The position numbers were made by a program, and so were the translations under genes. The notes under the pieces were generated by a model that made no database searches, was not told where the DNA came from, and worked only from the letters and a program-made list of their open reading frames with translations. DNA of 64,000 nucleotides, taken from NCBI GenBank assembly GCA_033398695.1, contig CM065816.1:130235358-130299357 (forward strand), in the 5' to 3' direction. Below are positions 42,823 to 54,240 of the stretch, piece after piece (the stretch's first letter is position 1; every line of letters begins with the position of its first letter). Origin of the DNA: Orobanche coerulescens (lineage: Eukaryota; Streptophyta; Magnoliopsida; Lamiales; Orobanchaceae).

Positions 42823-44160
42823 CAGACAGTGTAGTATTTTCGTGTTGAGATTATGAATTCGTGATGGTTTGAACTGGATTGTTTAAGACTGTGTTTAATC
42901 GAGATATTGTGGAACTGTTGGGTTATTGATCAGTTATTGATTGATAATTATGATTTATCGGATTTCGGCTTGTATTGTTGATATAAGTTCGTAATTGTTT
43001 GAGTTGTATTATTCGGTTTTGTAAATGATCGAGGTATTGTTGAACCGTTGAGTTTGATTGGTTGGTTATACCGGTTATTGATTATTATCGGATGTGTTGT
43101 CGTTTGATTATTGCATTAGGTCGCGATAATTGAGCGTTGATTATGGCCGTTGTGTTGCGGTCAAGGTTGGAGAGTTCGTAGGTTGCTTTTGGTCGGGGCT
43201 GAGGAGCTCGGAGACGAAGGCAATGGATTCTGGTAATAGCTTCGTGGTATCAGTATCGAGGCAAGTTTATACTTGTTCAGTTTATAATAGTTGATGAATG
43301 GTTTTGTTTCATTTAATTTATAATTCGTATAGCAATGTTGTTAGAAATGTAAGTTGTCAGATAATGAGTTGTATATCGTGCTCTGGTTTGTATTAAATCA
43401 TAAGGTATATGATTTAATTGTGTTCAAGGAAGACGTGAGTTGTCTTTGGTCCAGGATATAGAATATCAGATATCGAGGATAATTATCATGATGACGTACG
43501 TATCGGGATAAAGGTTTATTGGTATTGAATGGATGGTACCATATTTGAGATTATTCGTATAACTGTGTATTCATTCAGGGATGTTGTTCGTGGAAAGGAT
43601 ATTATCTTCGGCTTTGAGGTAATTTATGTTCAGTTATGAGATAATTATTATGTTGAGTTGTTGTATATGTTATACGTTGAGGCTTCGTGTATTGAGATTC
43701 ATATTGGTTGTTCGTTGAGGGGTGTTGATCCCAGGACTATTGTTGGTATTAATGGTCGTGTTGATCGCCTCATTGAGGGATGTTGATCCCAGAACTGTTG
43801 TCTGAGATTGTTGATCGTATGGATTATCCTTTGGGGTTTGTGATCCCAAGATTGTTGTTTTGATTATTGATTAGTCGTGTCGACTTTTCATTGTCAGATT
43901 GTCGTTGTTCACTTCGGTGAGTCTTTTAATCCTTATTGGATATGTGATTCTTTGAGTTTCGTTGTCATGTTGCATCGTGACATATATGGAATCATATCTG
44001 CGTTCCGATTGGTTATTGTGTAGGATTTTTAGCTGGGCACACTATGGTTATGTGTTGATATTATTCCGCATTGAACCGTGCACACGAGACGTAGTTTCGT
44101 GAGGCTAATTAGGTACAAGACCACACGTGTATTTGATTGATACCCGGGGTGGCTTGTCTA

Positions 44161-45000
44161 ACCAGTTATCACCTAGAATTAAATATTCTCCCTTCATATC
44201 TATCACAATCAAGTTAGATGGCCAATCTTACCACCAATGGTTACAGAACAATTGACAATCTCTCGATCCCCAACTATCTTTTCCCCACTCGGCAGTCCAA
44301 CGAAAAAAGGTTCACATGCAGAGAGACCAATAATACCGAGACGATTCACACAAGACAATGATATAAAGGAATGAGTAGCTCCATAATCGAATAATACATC
44401 TATCGGGTACGTACGAATATAAACAATACCTGACGTAGTTGCAGCCCCTATGTCGTCAGTCCGCCTCATCTCATACAATCAGGGTGGGGCTGATCCAATG
44501 CTAGATGCATCCTTATGCTCGGTCTTGCCTCTACCGCGTCCAACACTCGTAGTGGACTGACTTGAGATAGTGCCGGATGAAACAGGGGACGGATTGGCAA
44601 GGATTCTACTCGCTCTCTCACAATAGGACGCACGGTGTCCCTGCTTTCCACACGTGAAACAAGTGATAGGGCGCGATGAACAATGGGAATTGATATGACC
44701 AGGAATTCAACAATTAAAACAAACTTTCGGCGCTCCTACACTGGGTTGCGGAGAACCAACGGAAGATTGCACAGAGGGTTGAGGTTTACGCGATTCGCTG
44801 CCTCGAAAACTACCAGAAAATTTCAGTTTCTTCAAACTCGAAACCGTAGGAGCCGGAACTGACACCATCTCATAAGCAAGCACTCTGTCTTGATATTCCC
44901 TCAAGTAGTACACCCAATGCCCGCCATATACTTTCGAACCTCCGTATGACAACAATGCACAACTGCACAAAACAACAGTACACAATACATGACAACAACA
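44161..45000 (-). pseudogene. D Gag C-terminus and protease start
   Basis: - strand: YQDRVLAYEMVSVP and LKKLKFSGSFRG, then two CCHC knuckles, CFNC-stop-IPGHINSHC (near 44710) and CFTCGKQGHRASYC (near 44630-44670). After a Ser/Thr-rich stretch and a stop comes the protease: IRTYPIDVLFDYGATHSFIS (44209-44478 frame). The catalytic Asp is kept, but DSG reads DYG. It continues to GEYLILGDNWL at the junction. Confidence 0.75.
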
Positions 45001-45059
45001 ATGCACAAATGCATGACAACAACGATACACGAATGTATCACGACACAATCGACACAAAT

Positions 45060-47236
45060 AATAAAAATGATTAGAGTACTTGCCCCGAGTCCTTCGAGAG
45101 CTTCTCCATGTCTAAACCATCACGAACCATTATCCTCAATACTCGACGGTCCAAAGTATCACGGATTGCAGATAATTCATATCTTCGTCTTTATCACAAT
45201 ATATCCTCGATATACAAGTGTACCAATAACAAAAGTAAATCAAATACATTATGATTTAGATTCCCAAAACTCAAATACGATTTATAATCCCAAATCTCCT
45301 GTGATTACGATTATAAATATTGCTATACGAATTCTAAACGAATGAAACGAAAACCATTCATTAAATATTATAAACAGATCAAGTAATAACTTACCTCGAT
45401 ACCGATACAACGACGAGAAAGTTGTTACCAAATCCATTGCCGTCATCTACAAGTTCCTCAGTCCCAACCAAAGCAATTCACGAACATCCTCGAACTCGAC
45501 CGAAACACACGGTTATAATAACCAATCAATATTCTCAACCTATTACAGTAATTCGATAAACAACAAGTTCGATAACAATCAACAATCGATAAAACCAATT
45601 CTCAAACGCAACAGCTCAACAATATCTCGGTTAACCACAAGTCTGATCAAACCAACTTAAACGATCACGAATTCATAACCGAAACAGAATATACTACCCT
45701 GCCTGTTGACTTAGCGCACATTAACTACTTAACGTAGCGTGTGCTAAGTTGCTCCCGTTAGCGTGCGCTAGCCAGTAGGCTTAGCGTGCGCTAATGACAT
45801 GCAGTTGCATGTATTTCGGATACCGATCAACATATTGTGATTATCAAGAAAAGTAAGTGATTCTGAACCATGTTCGAAGCTATCAAAACAACGAAATCCG
45901 ATATCCTTTAACATACAAACAATCATTCAACTTATAATCCAAGTCCTATATTCATATATCATCTTCCTCAATATCAACATCATGAAACATTAAGAACGTA
46001 ACAACACTTCCATAATCTATCCTTACAGAGAGTAATCATCAACAATGACATCAACATCCGCAAAGGAGAAGAAGGATTAACCAACTTATCTTAAGAAAAC
46101 GAACTTCATGATTCAAATCACACGAATCATATTAATATCATCATACTCCGGTAATCCATCTCATAATCATGCTTGTCAACTTGTTTATATGATAATCATT
46201 AACTCATGAATATCAATCTTCATTCCAAAACAAAATCCAAATGTGAAGAGTGATTACCTTGTATAGACGAACCATGAAGGAGAACAATCAACTTCATTCT
46301 AAGAATCATCAATAACTTCAAGAACAAGACTTTAATCCATGTTCCTCAGCTTAATCTTGTTAAAGATCATCATCTCTCAGTGTTTGGAACCTCAAACTTC
46401 TCTCTAAAAACTCTCTCTCTCGAAATAAAGGAAGGAATGGCCGAATGAACATAATTCACATCTGCAACCATATATATACTGACTGTTATTAGCGTGCACT
46501 ACTTTTCCCTTAGTAGCGTGTGCTATCGTGGTCCAGAAGTGACTGTTTTGCTTCGCACATCAGCTTACGTACGTAATGCCCATGCAATAACGTACGTAAA
46601 TTACACTATCTAGCGCACGCAATTTCTTAGACCTTAGCGTGCGCTAATCGTAGCTGACTTGCTACAGTCCGCAACTACCCCCGTGTCCCCACATGTCGAA
46701 AGCACTGACGAGGATAAGATTCCTTTTTGTTCGATCTGCAATTAACGTGCGCTTGTCCTTAGGTTTTAACGTGCGTTAGTACTACATTACAACATCTATT
46801 GACTCATCGGCACATGCACCGAAAGTGGCCGAGTCCACGCGCAGATTCCCTCTGAGTTGTTCTGCACTAGCGTACACTAACATATGCCCGTAGCGTGCAC
46901 TATACCTGCATGATAGCGTGCGCTATACATGAGTATTAGCCTGCGCTAACAAGGCTATATTTAGCCATTTTCAGCTACTCTTGTCCAACGTCTCAATATG
47001 CAGAATACGAACATACAACATACTGAATACATATACATCTTCCAACAACATTCTCATACGATAAGCCCGACACACAATGTCTTCCAATACAAATGTCAAC
47101 CAAGTGCGGTAATAATACTAATACAGATGTCTTAGTCCTTCATTTATTTTATCCATACTGTACAGATTCCACGCTGTACAACATAACTCGGATAAAATAA
47201 TATTAAACCACGGTTGTAGAAATTCTGGATATTACA
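45060..47236 (-). repeat. LTR of D
   Basis: - strand LTR of the C family; the order of features is the same (palindromes 46940-46490, TATA, leader, second palindrome cluster 45792-45710, CGGTATCGAGGTAAG near 45395). Divergence from C is clear, with many TAGCGTGCGCTA-type changes. The boundary with gag is approximate. Confidence 0.75.
46471..46945 (-). promoter_or_regulatory. Palindrome array and TATA box of LTR D
   Basis: About ten sites of the TAGCGTGCGCTA/TTACGTACGTAA kind. The nearest core (46490-46501) is 11 bp from TATATATA (46471-46478) on the - strand, the same spacing as in C. Confidence 0.65.
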
Positions 47237-48438
47237 ACTGTGACCCTATAACTTGATCGGGACATTTGAAAGAAGGGCTTATACGTATACTGGTATTCAC
47301 GACATAATGGTTCTTGAATGATCCCAATCATTCGTTCTCAGTTGGGGTACAGTGTAGGCCGCCAGGCTGGCTAGGTGGTGCTACTACTCTTTGGTTCCTC
47401 CCATTGCTGACTGAGACGAACCTACCGAGTCGCGCAATAGGATTGACGACGGAATGAATCGAGCTTAATCTCTCATTATGAATATTAGATATTGGATATC
47501 TAATTTGGGACATTGGATGTCTAAATTGATTTATTGGATAACTTAATTTACGGACTAATTAATTAAATAAATTACCGGGTGATTAATTTAATTCATGAAT
47601 ATAATTATTTCTTGGAGAAATTAATTATGTCATTATGTATTTGATATGATTAATTAATTGGATTAATTAATCGATATAGATACATCGGGACTGAATTAGA
47701 GTTTATCTGTTTGGACTCACGGGAGTCCGAAAGGGACCAAACTCGTCCAGCTCCTTCTAGAAGGCCGCCCCTTTTTCCTCCCCCTTTCCTTTAGTCATTG
47801 TCTCCACATGTTGGTGGATGACTTATGTGATTCAAAGGGACAAGATCATATTATTTATCTATATAGGTGATTTGGTCTTGATTGTGGAAGAGATATTAAG
47901 TAGAATAAAGGAAGACAACTCTCAACTTCTCCTCACCCATTCCATACGTGAGTTGAGTAAGTGTGAGAGAGAGAAAATAGTTTTCTCAATTGTCATCATC
48001 TTGTTCTTCATCTTGTTCTTGAGTTTTCTTGGAGAAAATTTAAGATACATTGAGAGATATATATTATACACTTAGAGTGCAATAATAACAAAGCTTCATC
48101 ACTTGATTCTAGCCGCAACCTTAGAGGTTAATCGGGTATTGTCATTCCGTTCGTTTCTCCGGCGCGTGGCAAATAGAGACGCGGTGCTTTCAGCGTTGGA
48201 TCGTTCAAGTGCTTGGAGTGCTTCGGATCATAGAGAATTCAAGTAAAGCTTGGGGAATAGCTCAAGAGAAGGATACCATTTAATCAACAGACTTCAAGGG
48301 TGAGTTTCTTACAACTCTTGTTTTTAGTTTATATATTCGTATATACGTAGCTCGATCGATCCTCGTAGGGATTCGGATCGAATTAATTTTCATTTTACCG
48401 CTTCCGCTGGGCTTTCGTTTTAGGCACCGAATCCCAAC
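47237..48438 (+). repeat. LTR M, probable copia LTR
   Basis: AT-rich (ATTAATTAATTGG words near 47560-47680), a C-rich patch near 47770, then a leader that ends CCGCTTCCGCTGGG ... AATCCCAACA at 48438, typical of copia LTR ends. The start is hidden near D's boundary. No primer site or gag follows, so it is a solo or truncated LTR. The frame at 47818-48075 shows no domain. Confidence 0.5.
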
Positions 48439-48757
48439 AAATATGTGGTTCATCACTGCTGCCCAACGTCGACTCCGAGGTAACGTTTTCAAGTATTCAC
48501 TCTTTTATGAAAACTTAAAAATTATGGTATGAGTATAGAATGATTGTGTCGGCAAAAGATTTGAAAGGATATGTGAAAGTTTAAATGTTGTCCGAAAGGG
48601 ACAAAATATGATTTCAAAGAAAGGTTTCAAAGTGATTTTTGCTGACACAATATTTTTAAAATTATTGATGAAAATACTCATACAAAATTTGATATAGATT
48701 TTCAAAGTTCTTCACGAAGCTCAATTTTGAGGACAAAATTTTTAAAGGGGGGAGGAT
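48439..48757 (+). other. 3' tail of gypsy element N with polypurine tract
   Basis: About 300 bp with no ORF, ending TTTTGAGGACAAAATTTT then TAAAGGGGGGAGGA (48742-48756), a polypurine tract before LTR N. Confidence 0.55.
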
Positions 48758-50286
48758 TGTAACGCCCCAATACTTATTTAAATGCTATTTATTTGGCTAA
48801 CGATCATGGATATTGATTTTTTAATATTTACAGGTTGTCCGATACTTGGACCGATACGTTCCTAGCATAAAATGAAATATTTAAAAAGAAAAGATTTCAA
48901 AATAAATTCTAAGGATCATTTTTAGAATTTATGAAACTGATTTCGAAAAGTTACGACGATTTTGATACGATAAAATTTTCATCATAGAACACATATATTG
49001 CAAAAACAATATTAAATTATTTTATTATTATTATCGAACATCCGTTCTAAGCATATCGAAGATTTAACTCCGACGAGTCCGGAACAAGTCAGAAAATCGA
49101 ATTTGGACACTGGGAAGGGGTCGAACCGGCCGAGCTAAGTTGACGGATATCTGCCGGTCACCGCCGGACATGCCTACCGACAGCTGCCGGTCACGACCAA
49201 CAGAAGGTTCTCGGCCAACTATCTGGATAAGGTCGGTCACGACCGACAGAAGCTTCTCGGCCAGCTGTCCGGATAAGGTCGGTCACGACCGACAGGAGCT
49301 TCTCGGCCAGCTGTCCGGATAAGGCCGGTCACGACCGACAGAAGCTTCTCGGCCAGCTGTCCGGATAAGGCTTCCAGCTGTTCGGATAAGTATTGATTTT
49401 CAACTGACTTTGAGCCCCTATTTATACATGTTCCTGGACGTATTTTTATACTATCTTATATCATATGAAAGCTCTGGACCTCTACTGTAGAACGCCCGTA
49501 ACATATTTCCCTTCCAAAAATTTAAAGGCCCTCAAAAAGCCCGATCAAACAGAAAGCTCAAACCTGACCATTTTTAAAGGTGTTTGATAAAAGTCCTCAT
49601 AGAGATTTCAGATTTTACATCAAGAATTTATGGCCGGAAATATGAAAAAGCATTTTCAAGTGCTAGGGGCAGTGTATCCGGGATCGAATAAGGACAACCG
49701 AGCCAAATTCAAAGGAAGACATTTCAAGATTTCAGCAAATGAGGTGAGGTTATACTGTTTTAATATGTTACGGTCATTGTTGTGTCGTGTAACATGACGA
49801 CCCGAGAGGGGTTGAAAGAATGAAAGAAATCCGAGATGAGTCTCACACGGATAAGAATGTTTTATGTGCATTGCACAACATGATTTTGACGATTTACAAG
49901 GGTTTAATTTCAGTGAGTATGCTCGCGTACTCACACCTCGTCGTTTGTCTTTCAGGCTAAGGAATTGACGAACGGGACAAGCAGAAGATGAATACAAACT
50001 CCCAACACGATGAATTCTAAATAATAACAGATGTTGCCACCGTAATTGTTATTATTTTTATGAAACACTTGATGTTCTTCAACGAATATAATTTCAACGG
50101 ACTATGTCCGAATATTTGATTTCCCATGTTTTTGTAAAACTGTACTGATGTTTGAATAAATGACTTTTATTGAAGATATACTTACTAAAACGCTTCCGCA
50201 AATACTCTGAATTTATATATAAAAAAAATTAAGGACAAATTCAGCTGTGTAACGTGCTTTTTATTTTAGAAAGCCAGGGCGTTACA
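48758..50286 (+). repeat. LTR N (gypsy)
   Basis: 1529 bp with a perfect 10-bp terminal inverted repeat (TGTAACGCCC / GGGCGTTACA). A 46-bp tandem repeat (49180-49388) lies upstream of CTATTTATAC (49418-49427). A polypurine tract on the left shows it is a 3' LTR. Probable target half ATGTA (50287-50291). Confidence 0.85.
49180..49388 (+). repeat. 46-bp tandem repeat made of palindromes in LTR N
   Basis: Four full copies and a partial one. Each contains CGGTCACGACCG, AGAAGCTTCT and CAGCTG-type palindromes, ending CCGGATAAG. The array ends about 30 bp before the TATA-like CTATTTATAC. Confidence 0.85.
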
Positions 50287-50291
50287 ATGTA

Positions 50292-50526
50292 CGTGCAAAT
50301 TGCCCTCCCCCATCAGTAGCAGATTACAATTGTGGACTCGAGAGACACAGAATCCAGTTTTGGGCAAGTTGGTTATCGAGTCTTCCGAGGTATTAACCTC
50401 AGTGCAGATATTAGGATCGACTTGTGAGGCCTCTGAAAGATGTTTTTGTCGGTTGCTTGTTGTGTTGTCACATTACTTTCGTTGTTGTGAGTTTCGGGGA
50501 CGACACTTCTTTTATAAGAGGTTGGA
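50292..50526 (+). other. 3' tail of gypsy element E
   Basis: No supported gene. It ends with GTTTCGGGGACGACACTTC and TTTTATAAGAGGTTGGA, a decayed polypurine tract before LTR E. Confidence 0.45.
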
Positions 50527-51110
50527 TGTAATACCCGTATTATTTTTGACTTATGCACTTTCTCTTTCTCGATTCTATCGAATCGCTCGTGTTCGTTGGT
50601 ACTTTCTGAACTTGTTCGGTATCTCGGTGGTCATCGTTCGAACAGGCTGTGACCTTGTTTCGGATCAATCTGTTTATCGTTGTGATTTTTCCACGCTCGG
50701 TTCGATTCTTGTGAACCTTGTTCGAAATTAATGTCTTTTAGTTTCTACAAGTTCTTTTAATACTTTGAGTTGAAGTGTGAACTTCGGAGTCGTTGTTCGA
50801 ACTTTGTCATTCGATCATTGTTTTTCGATCGTTGTTGTTCGATCATTGTTGTTCGATTGTTGTTACCCGATCATTGTTTTTCGATCGTTGTTGTTCGATC
50901 ATTATTGTTCGATCGTTGTTGTTCGATCATTTTTTGTTCGATCGTTGTTATTCGATCATTGTTGTTCGATCATTGTTGCTCGATCATTGTTTTTCGATCG
51001 TTGTTGTTCGATCATTGTTACTCGATCATTGTTTTTTTATCGTTGTTGTTCGATCGTTGTTGTTCGATCATTATTGTTCGATCGTGGTTGTCTGACTATT
51101 CTTGCCTGAT
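50527..51110 (+). repeat. LTR E fragment (gypsy)
   Basis: Starts TGTAATACCCG after a polypurine tract and runs into a 14-bp minisatellite (50803-51085), then a gag piece. The rest of the LTR is missing. Confidence 0.55.
50803..51085 (+). repeat. 14-bp minisatellite TTCGATCATTGTTG
   Basis: About twenty copies of TTCGATCATTGTTG and variants (TTCGATCGTTGTTG, TTCGATCATTGTTT). Because 14 is not a multiple of 3, all three + frames are open and encode the same rotating 14-residue peptide (for example RSLLFDHCCSIIV). These frames are not genes. Confidence 0.88.
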
Positions 51111-51139
51111 CTCGTACCGCGGAGAATTATCGTTCCCCA

Positions 51140-51260
51140 TTAGTCAGCTGTTCCGAGTGTGGCCAGGTGGGTCACGGAGCCGTGCACTGCGAGATGGTAG
51201 CTGAGAGGTTAGAGGATCGAGTTTGCGTCTCTGCTTCGAAGGGACACGGAGATGCCTGGT
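51140..51260 (+). pseudogene. Gag zinc-knuckle fragment next to LTR E
   Basis: CSECGQVGHGAVHC (51149-51190) is a perfect C-X2-C-X4-H-X4-C knuckle in an otherwise broken frame. It shows that internal gypsy sequence follows the minisatellite. From 51260 to 51625 no gene is recognisable; a polypurine tract (CTTCTTTTAAGGAGGGCAGT) ends at 51649. Confidence 0.55.
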
Positions 51261-52152
51261 GTGGTTTCGAGAATTTTGGCGTGGTCGGAGTTCTCCGTGG
51301 TTACCCTTGCGGATCGTTGTATGTTTCATTTCTATTTTTCTTCGACTGTGCGTGTTCTGTTGTAATAGGTGCCTTTTGTCTCTTGATGGTCCGGATAATT
51401 GACTTGATGGTGTTATCAGTTAGGCGATGCTTGGCACTTGAGGATTGTGTTATGCCCTGCTTGTGGCACTGTGATGGTTGTCGTTGAGCGTGTTTCCACC
51501 CCGTATGTTCCTTTGCGTTCTTCTAGCGTCTCGGCGATGGGCATAAGCTATGCATTCTTGTGAATTTCGTTGAGATGTTCCTGGTGTGATGTTGCTCCTC
51601 CCTACTCATTTTAAGTTTCGGGACGAAACTTCTTTTAAGGAGGGCAGTATGTAATATCCGCAATTTCGATTTCCGATAATTTTTTATTTTGACGGGAGTA
51701 TGTTTTGACGACTTGCTTGTGGCCGTTTAATTCTGCACTTTTTGACATCCGAGTTCGTTTCGGTGTCGTTTTGTTGAGTTCCGTGTTCTTAAGCGACCTT
51801 TCCGCGCTTGAGTTCAATTCTTGCGAATCTCATTCGAAACTGTAGTTTCGGGTTCCTCGTAAGTTCATTTAGCGTTGTTAGACATGTTGTGAACTTCAGT
51901 TTGGTTATTCGATCACGTATCGTGATTTTCGGACATTTTGGGCCATTTTGTAATTTACCAAAGTTTTGGGTACTTATTTTCGTACTCGCTTTTTCCTACC
52001 TCTGGGGTGTCGAGATCGTGTGTTTGTTTTAAACTTGAGCTCGTGTTTTTGTTATTGTACTACTTGTCTTGTTCGACCATAGTGATTCGTGTTCGTCGCG
52101 TTCCGCAATCCTTTCCGGATATGACATATGGCAGCTATTCTGTACTGCCAGA

Positions 52153-52374
52153 TGATTAGCGCACGCTATTCTTCATCGGTAGCGTACGCTATCGATGCCT
52201 CTCTTACGTACGTAACATAACATTCGTTACGTACGTTACCTTGTTTAGGTTTCGGACAGTTGAGTCTGGATGACTCTTACGTACGTAATGCCTTGTTCCT
52301 TACGTACGTAACATCACTAACGTACGTTAAGGCATATGGCTTACGTACGTTAGCTTCGCGTAGGTATATATATT
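52153..52374 (+). promoter_or_regulatory. Palindrome array and TATA box of LTR F
   Basis: Eight sites in 200 bp: TAGCGCACGCTA, TAGCGTACGCTA, then TTACGTACGTAA (x3), TTACGTACGTTA (x2) and TAACGTACGTTA. The last core (52341-52352) is 12 bp from TATATATATT (52365). Two palindrome subfamilies occur in one promoter. Confidence 0.75.
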
Positions 52375-53276
52375 TGAGGGTTGACCGATTTCGGGTCATT
52401 TCCTTCCTCCCTTCTTCCTTGCTGCGTTTTTGGCGATTTGGGGTGGATTTGGACGCGCTTTCATCGGCCTTTGATGGTATTAATCATCTCGGTGGGTCTC
52501 CTTCGTGTTAATCATCATCTAACCTTCTTTCTTCTTCGAATCAAGGTAATATTTTAGAACCCTACTTGAGATATTTTGTGTTTGTCTCGATTTTGTAATT
52601 TCGATCCGAGATTGTTGGTTCTATTGTCGTTATATATTCGTGTTGATCATAACCCACGAGTTGGAATTCCATTTTGATGTTTTTGTCGGGTCGATTCGTG
52701 TTCTTGGCCGTTTTTGGGAAAACTCTTGAACTTCCGTCGTTTGTTCTTTTAATTCAGTGGCTTTGGGTCGTACTTTGGAATTCATTTTCAGTGTTGTGGT
52801 TGTCGTTTGTAGTTTATTGTCGCGGGTTGTCGTTCGACGGAGTCGACGGGTTCGTAGACGGTTCGGGTCTCCTCACTTCTGTCGATTGTCCGCATCTCGT
52901 TCATCATCTCGTTTCGATCGTGGTTTCGAGGCAAGTATTTTCTTATATGATTCGTGTCCTGCAAATAGAGTTTACATGTTGGATTTACGATGGTTGTTTT
53001 ACCCTCGTGAGTATGATTCGTGTGAATTGATTTTGATTTGACTATTTTGAACGTTGGGGACTTTAATGATATTCCCGCTGGTTTAATGTTGTGGAATCAT
53101 GTATTCCGTATTAATTGTGTCGTTGTGTTATGATTGATCGTTCATGATGGAGGTATTGTGTTGAGTATGATAACGGTGTCGGGTAAGTGGCCATCTCTAT
53201 TAAGTATTCTTGATGAGCTTACATTCTTAGCATATTAGTATTGCATGAGTAACGTGTGTATGTGTATGATCACTGT

Positions 53277-53398
53277 GGGTGAGATCCGACGGGGTCTCCG
53301 TAGGGGTCCACAGAGACATAGATCGAAGCTTGCTTTTAACCACTAAGGGTTAGATCCGATGGGGTCTCGGTAGGGGTCCACAGAGACGTGGATCGATA
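53277..53398 (+). repeat. Duplicated 64-bp hairpin element in LTR F
   Basis: Two copies of GATCCGACGGGGTCTCCGTA plus GGGGTCCACAGAGAC...GATCGA. GTCTC and GAGAC can pair in each. A similar duplicated TGGTCCGACGGG element occurs in LTR H at 60487 and 60562. Confidence 0.65.
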
Positions 53399-54240
53399 GT
53401 TAATTGTGGTGCATTTTATAAATGTGTTTGGGATATTGGGGTTTCCGGAAATGTGTGTTTCAACCGATGTTTTCATGATTGCATGCATTGACCAAGTGTG
53501 TAAATCTTTTAATTGTGGAGTTTTGATGTTAGAAAACGGACTTTGCTATTGTCCTTTGGTACTGTGATTTGATGAGATTTGGGACGAGATCCCAACGGTT
53601 TTGGTAAAGGTCGTTTTATGGAAAGTGATTTTGGGCCGAGACCCATTCATCGTGAAATGGTTATTTTCAGCTAGGGACTTGAGGTCTAATAAGGTTTCTA
53701 CTTTTAAAATTCCCGAGATGAGGAATTCATTTTCAAATACTTCATTGATTTCTTTCTAATTAATAAAACCTCTCGGGAAGGCTTTGGAAGTTAATTGTCG
53801 TACCCGATTCGTAATTTCTATTTGCTCGTTACATTTCGTATGATTATGTACTTGCACTAGCAAAATAGTGGGATTTTGCTAACCCCCGAGTAATCGGGGG
53901 GTGGATGTCTGTACTGCATTCAGGTTTTGGGGAACATAACACAGGGTCAGCACGAAGGATGATGAAAGATGATTGATACTAATCACTTGAGGATCCATAC
54001 GATGTCGTATTGGTTTGGTTGTACTTTATTTCTGCTGCAGTATTTTCCCCGTTGCTCGGGAGTGTGTTGTATTTTGACCCCTGCGTGGGCATGTATTGAG
54101 ATTGAGTTGTATGTATTTATTGAAAGACCAAAACGGTCTACTCAGTCTTTTTAGCCTTGAAGGCATTGTTGAGTTGTTCGATTTTGTTACCAGCCTGGTA
54201 GATCCTTGAGGAAAGGTTCTACGGCGTGTAATATCCCTGA

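Larger units (their letters stand above)
41028..44160 (+). repeat. LTR C (gypsy), truncated at its 3' end
   Basis: Begins TGTAATACCCG and has two palindrome arrays (41339-41832, 42735-42822), TATATAA at 41844-41850, a leader of 2 kb without ORFs, and the shared block (44021-44155). It breaks off at about 44158, where the inverted D sequence starts. It is a sister of the LTR in D. Confidence 0.8.
44161..47236 (-). mobile_element. Element D: inverted relative of C with gag-protease fragment
   Basis: Read on the - strand: LTR from 47236 (TGTAATATCCAG) to about 45060, then a gag zinc-finger region and protease start ending at 44161. The LTR's 3' part and gag N-terminus are missing, so LTR is fused to gag. 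D faces C head to head across 44160, making an imperfect inverted repeat. Confidence 0.78.
51650..54240 (+). repeat. LTR F (gypsy)
   Basis: Starts TGTAATATCCG after a polypurine tract. Palindromes lie at 52153-52352 with TATATATATT at 52365-52374. A 64-bp duplicated hairpin element is at 53277-53398. The usual GGGTGTTACA end is not found; the last recognisable piece is the subterminal CGTGTAATATCCC near 54216-54228, so the end is approximate. Confidence 0.7.

Noticed and set aside
47818..48075. 85-aa frame with a hydrophobic segment
   Set aside because: It lies in the leader part of LTR M; the hydrophobic run comes from a CTTGTTCTTC-rich stretch and nothing matches a family.
49140..49322. 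60-aa frame over the LTR N tandem repeat
   Set aside because: It is a translation of the 46-bp repeat; repeated composition only.
50770..51204. Long cysteine- and leucine-rich frame that looks like a membrane protein
   Set aside because: All three frames are open because of the 14-bp minisatellite; the peptide is a repeat artefact.
52674..53041. Overlapping 118-aa and 94-aa frames in LTR F
   Set aside because: They sit in the leader of an LTR, overlap each other in different frames and have no recognisable domain.
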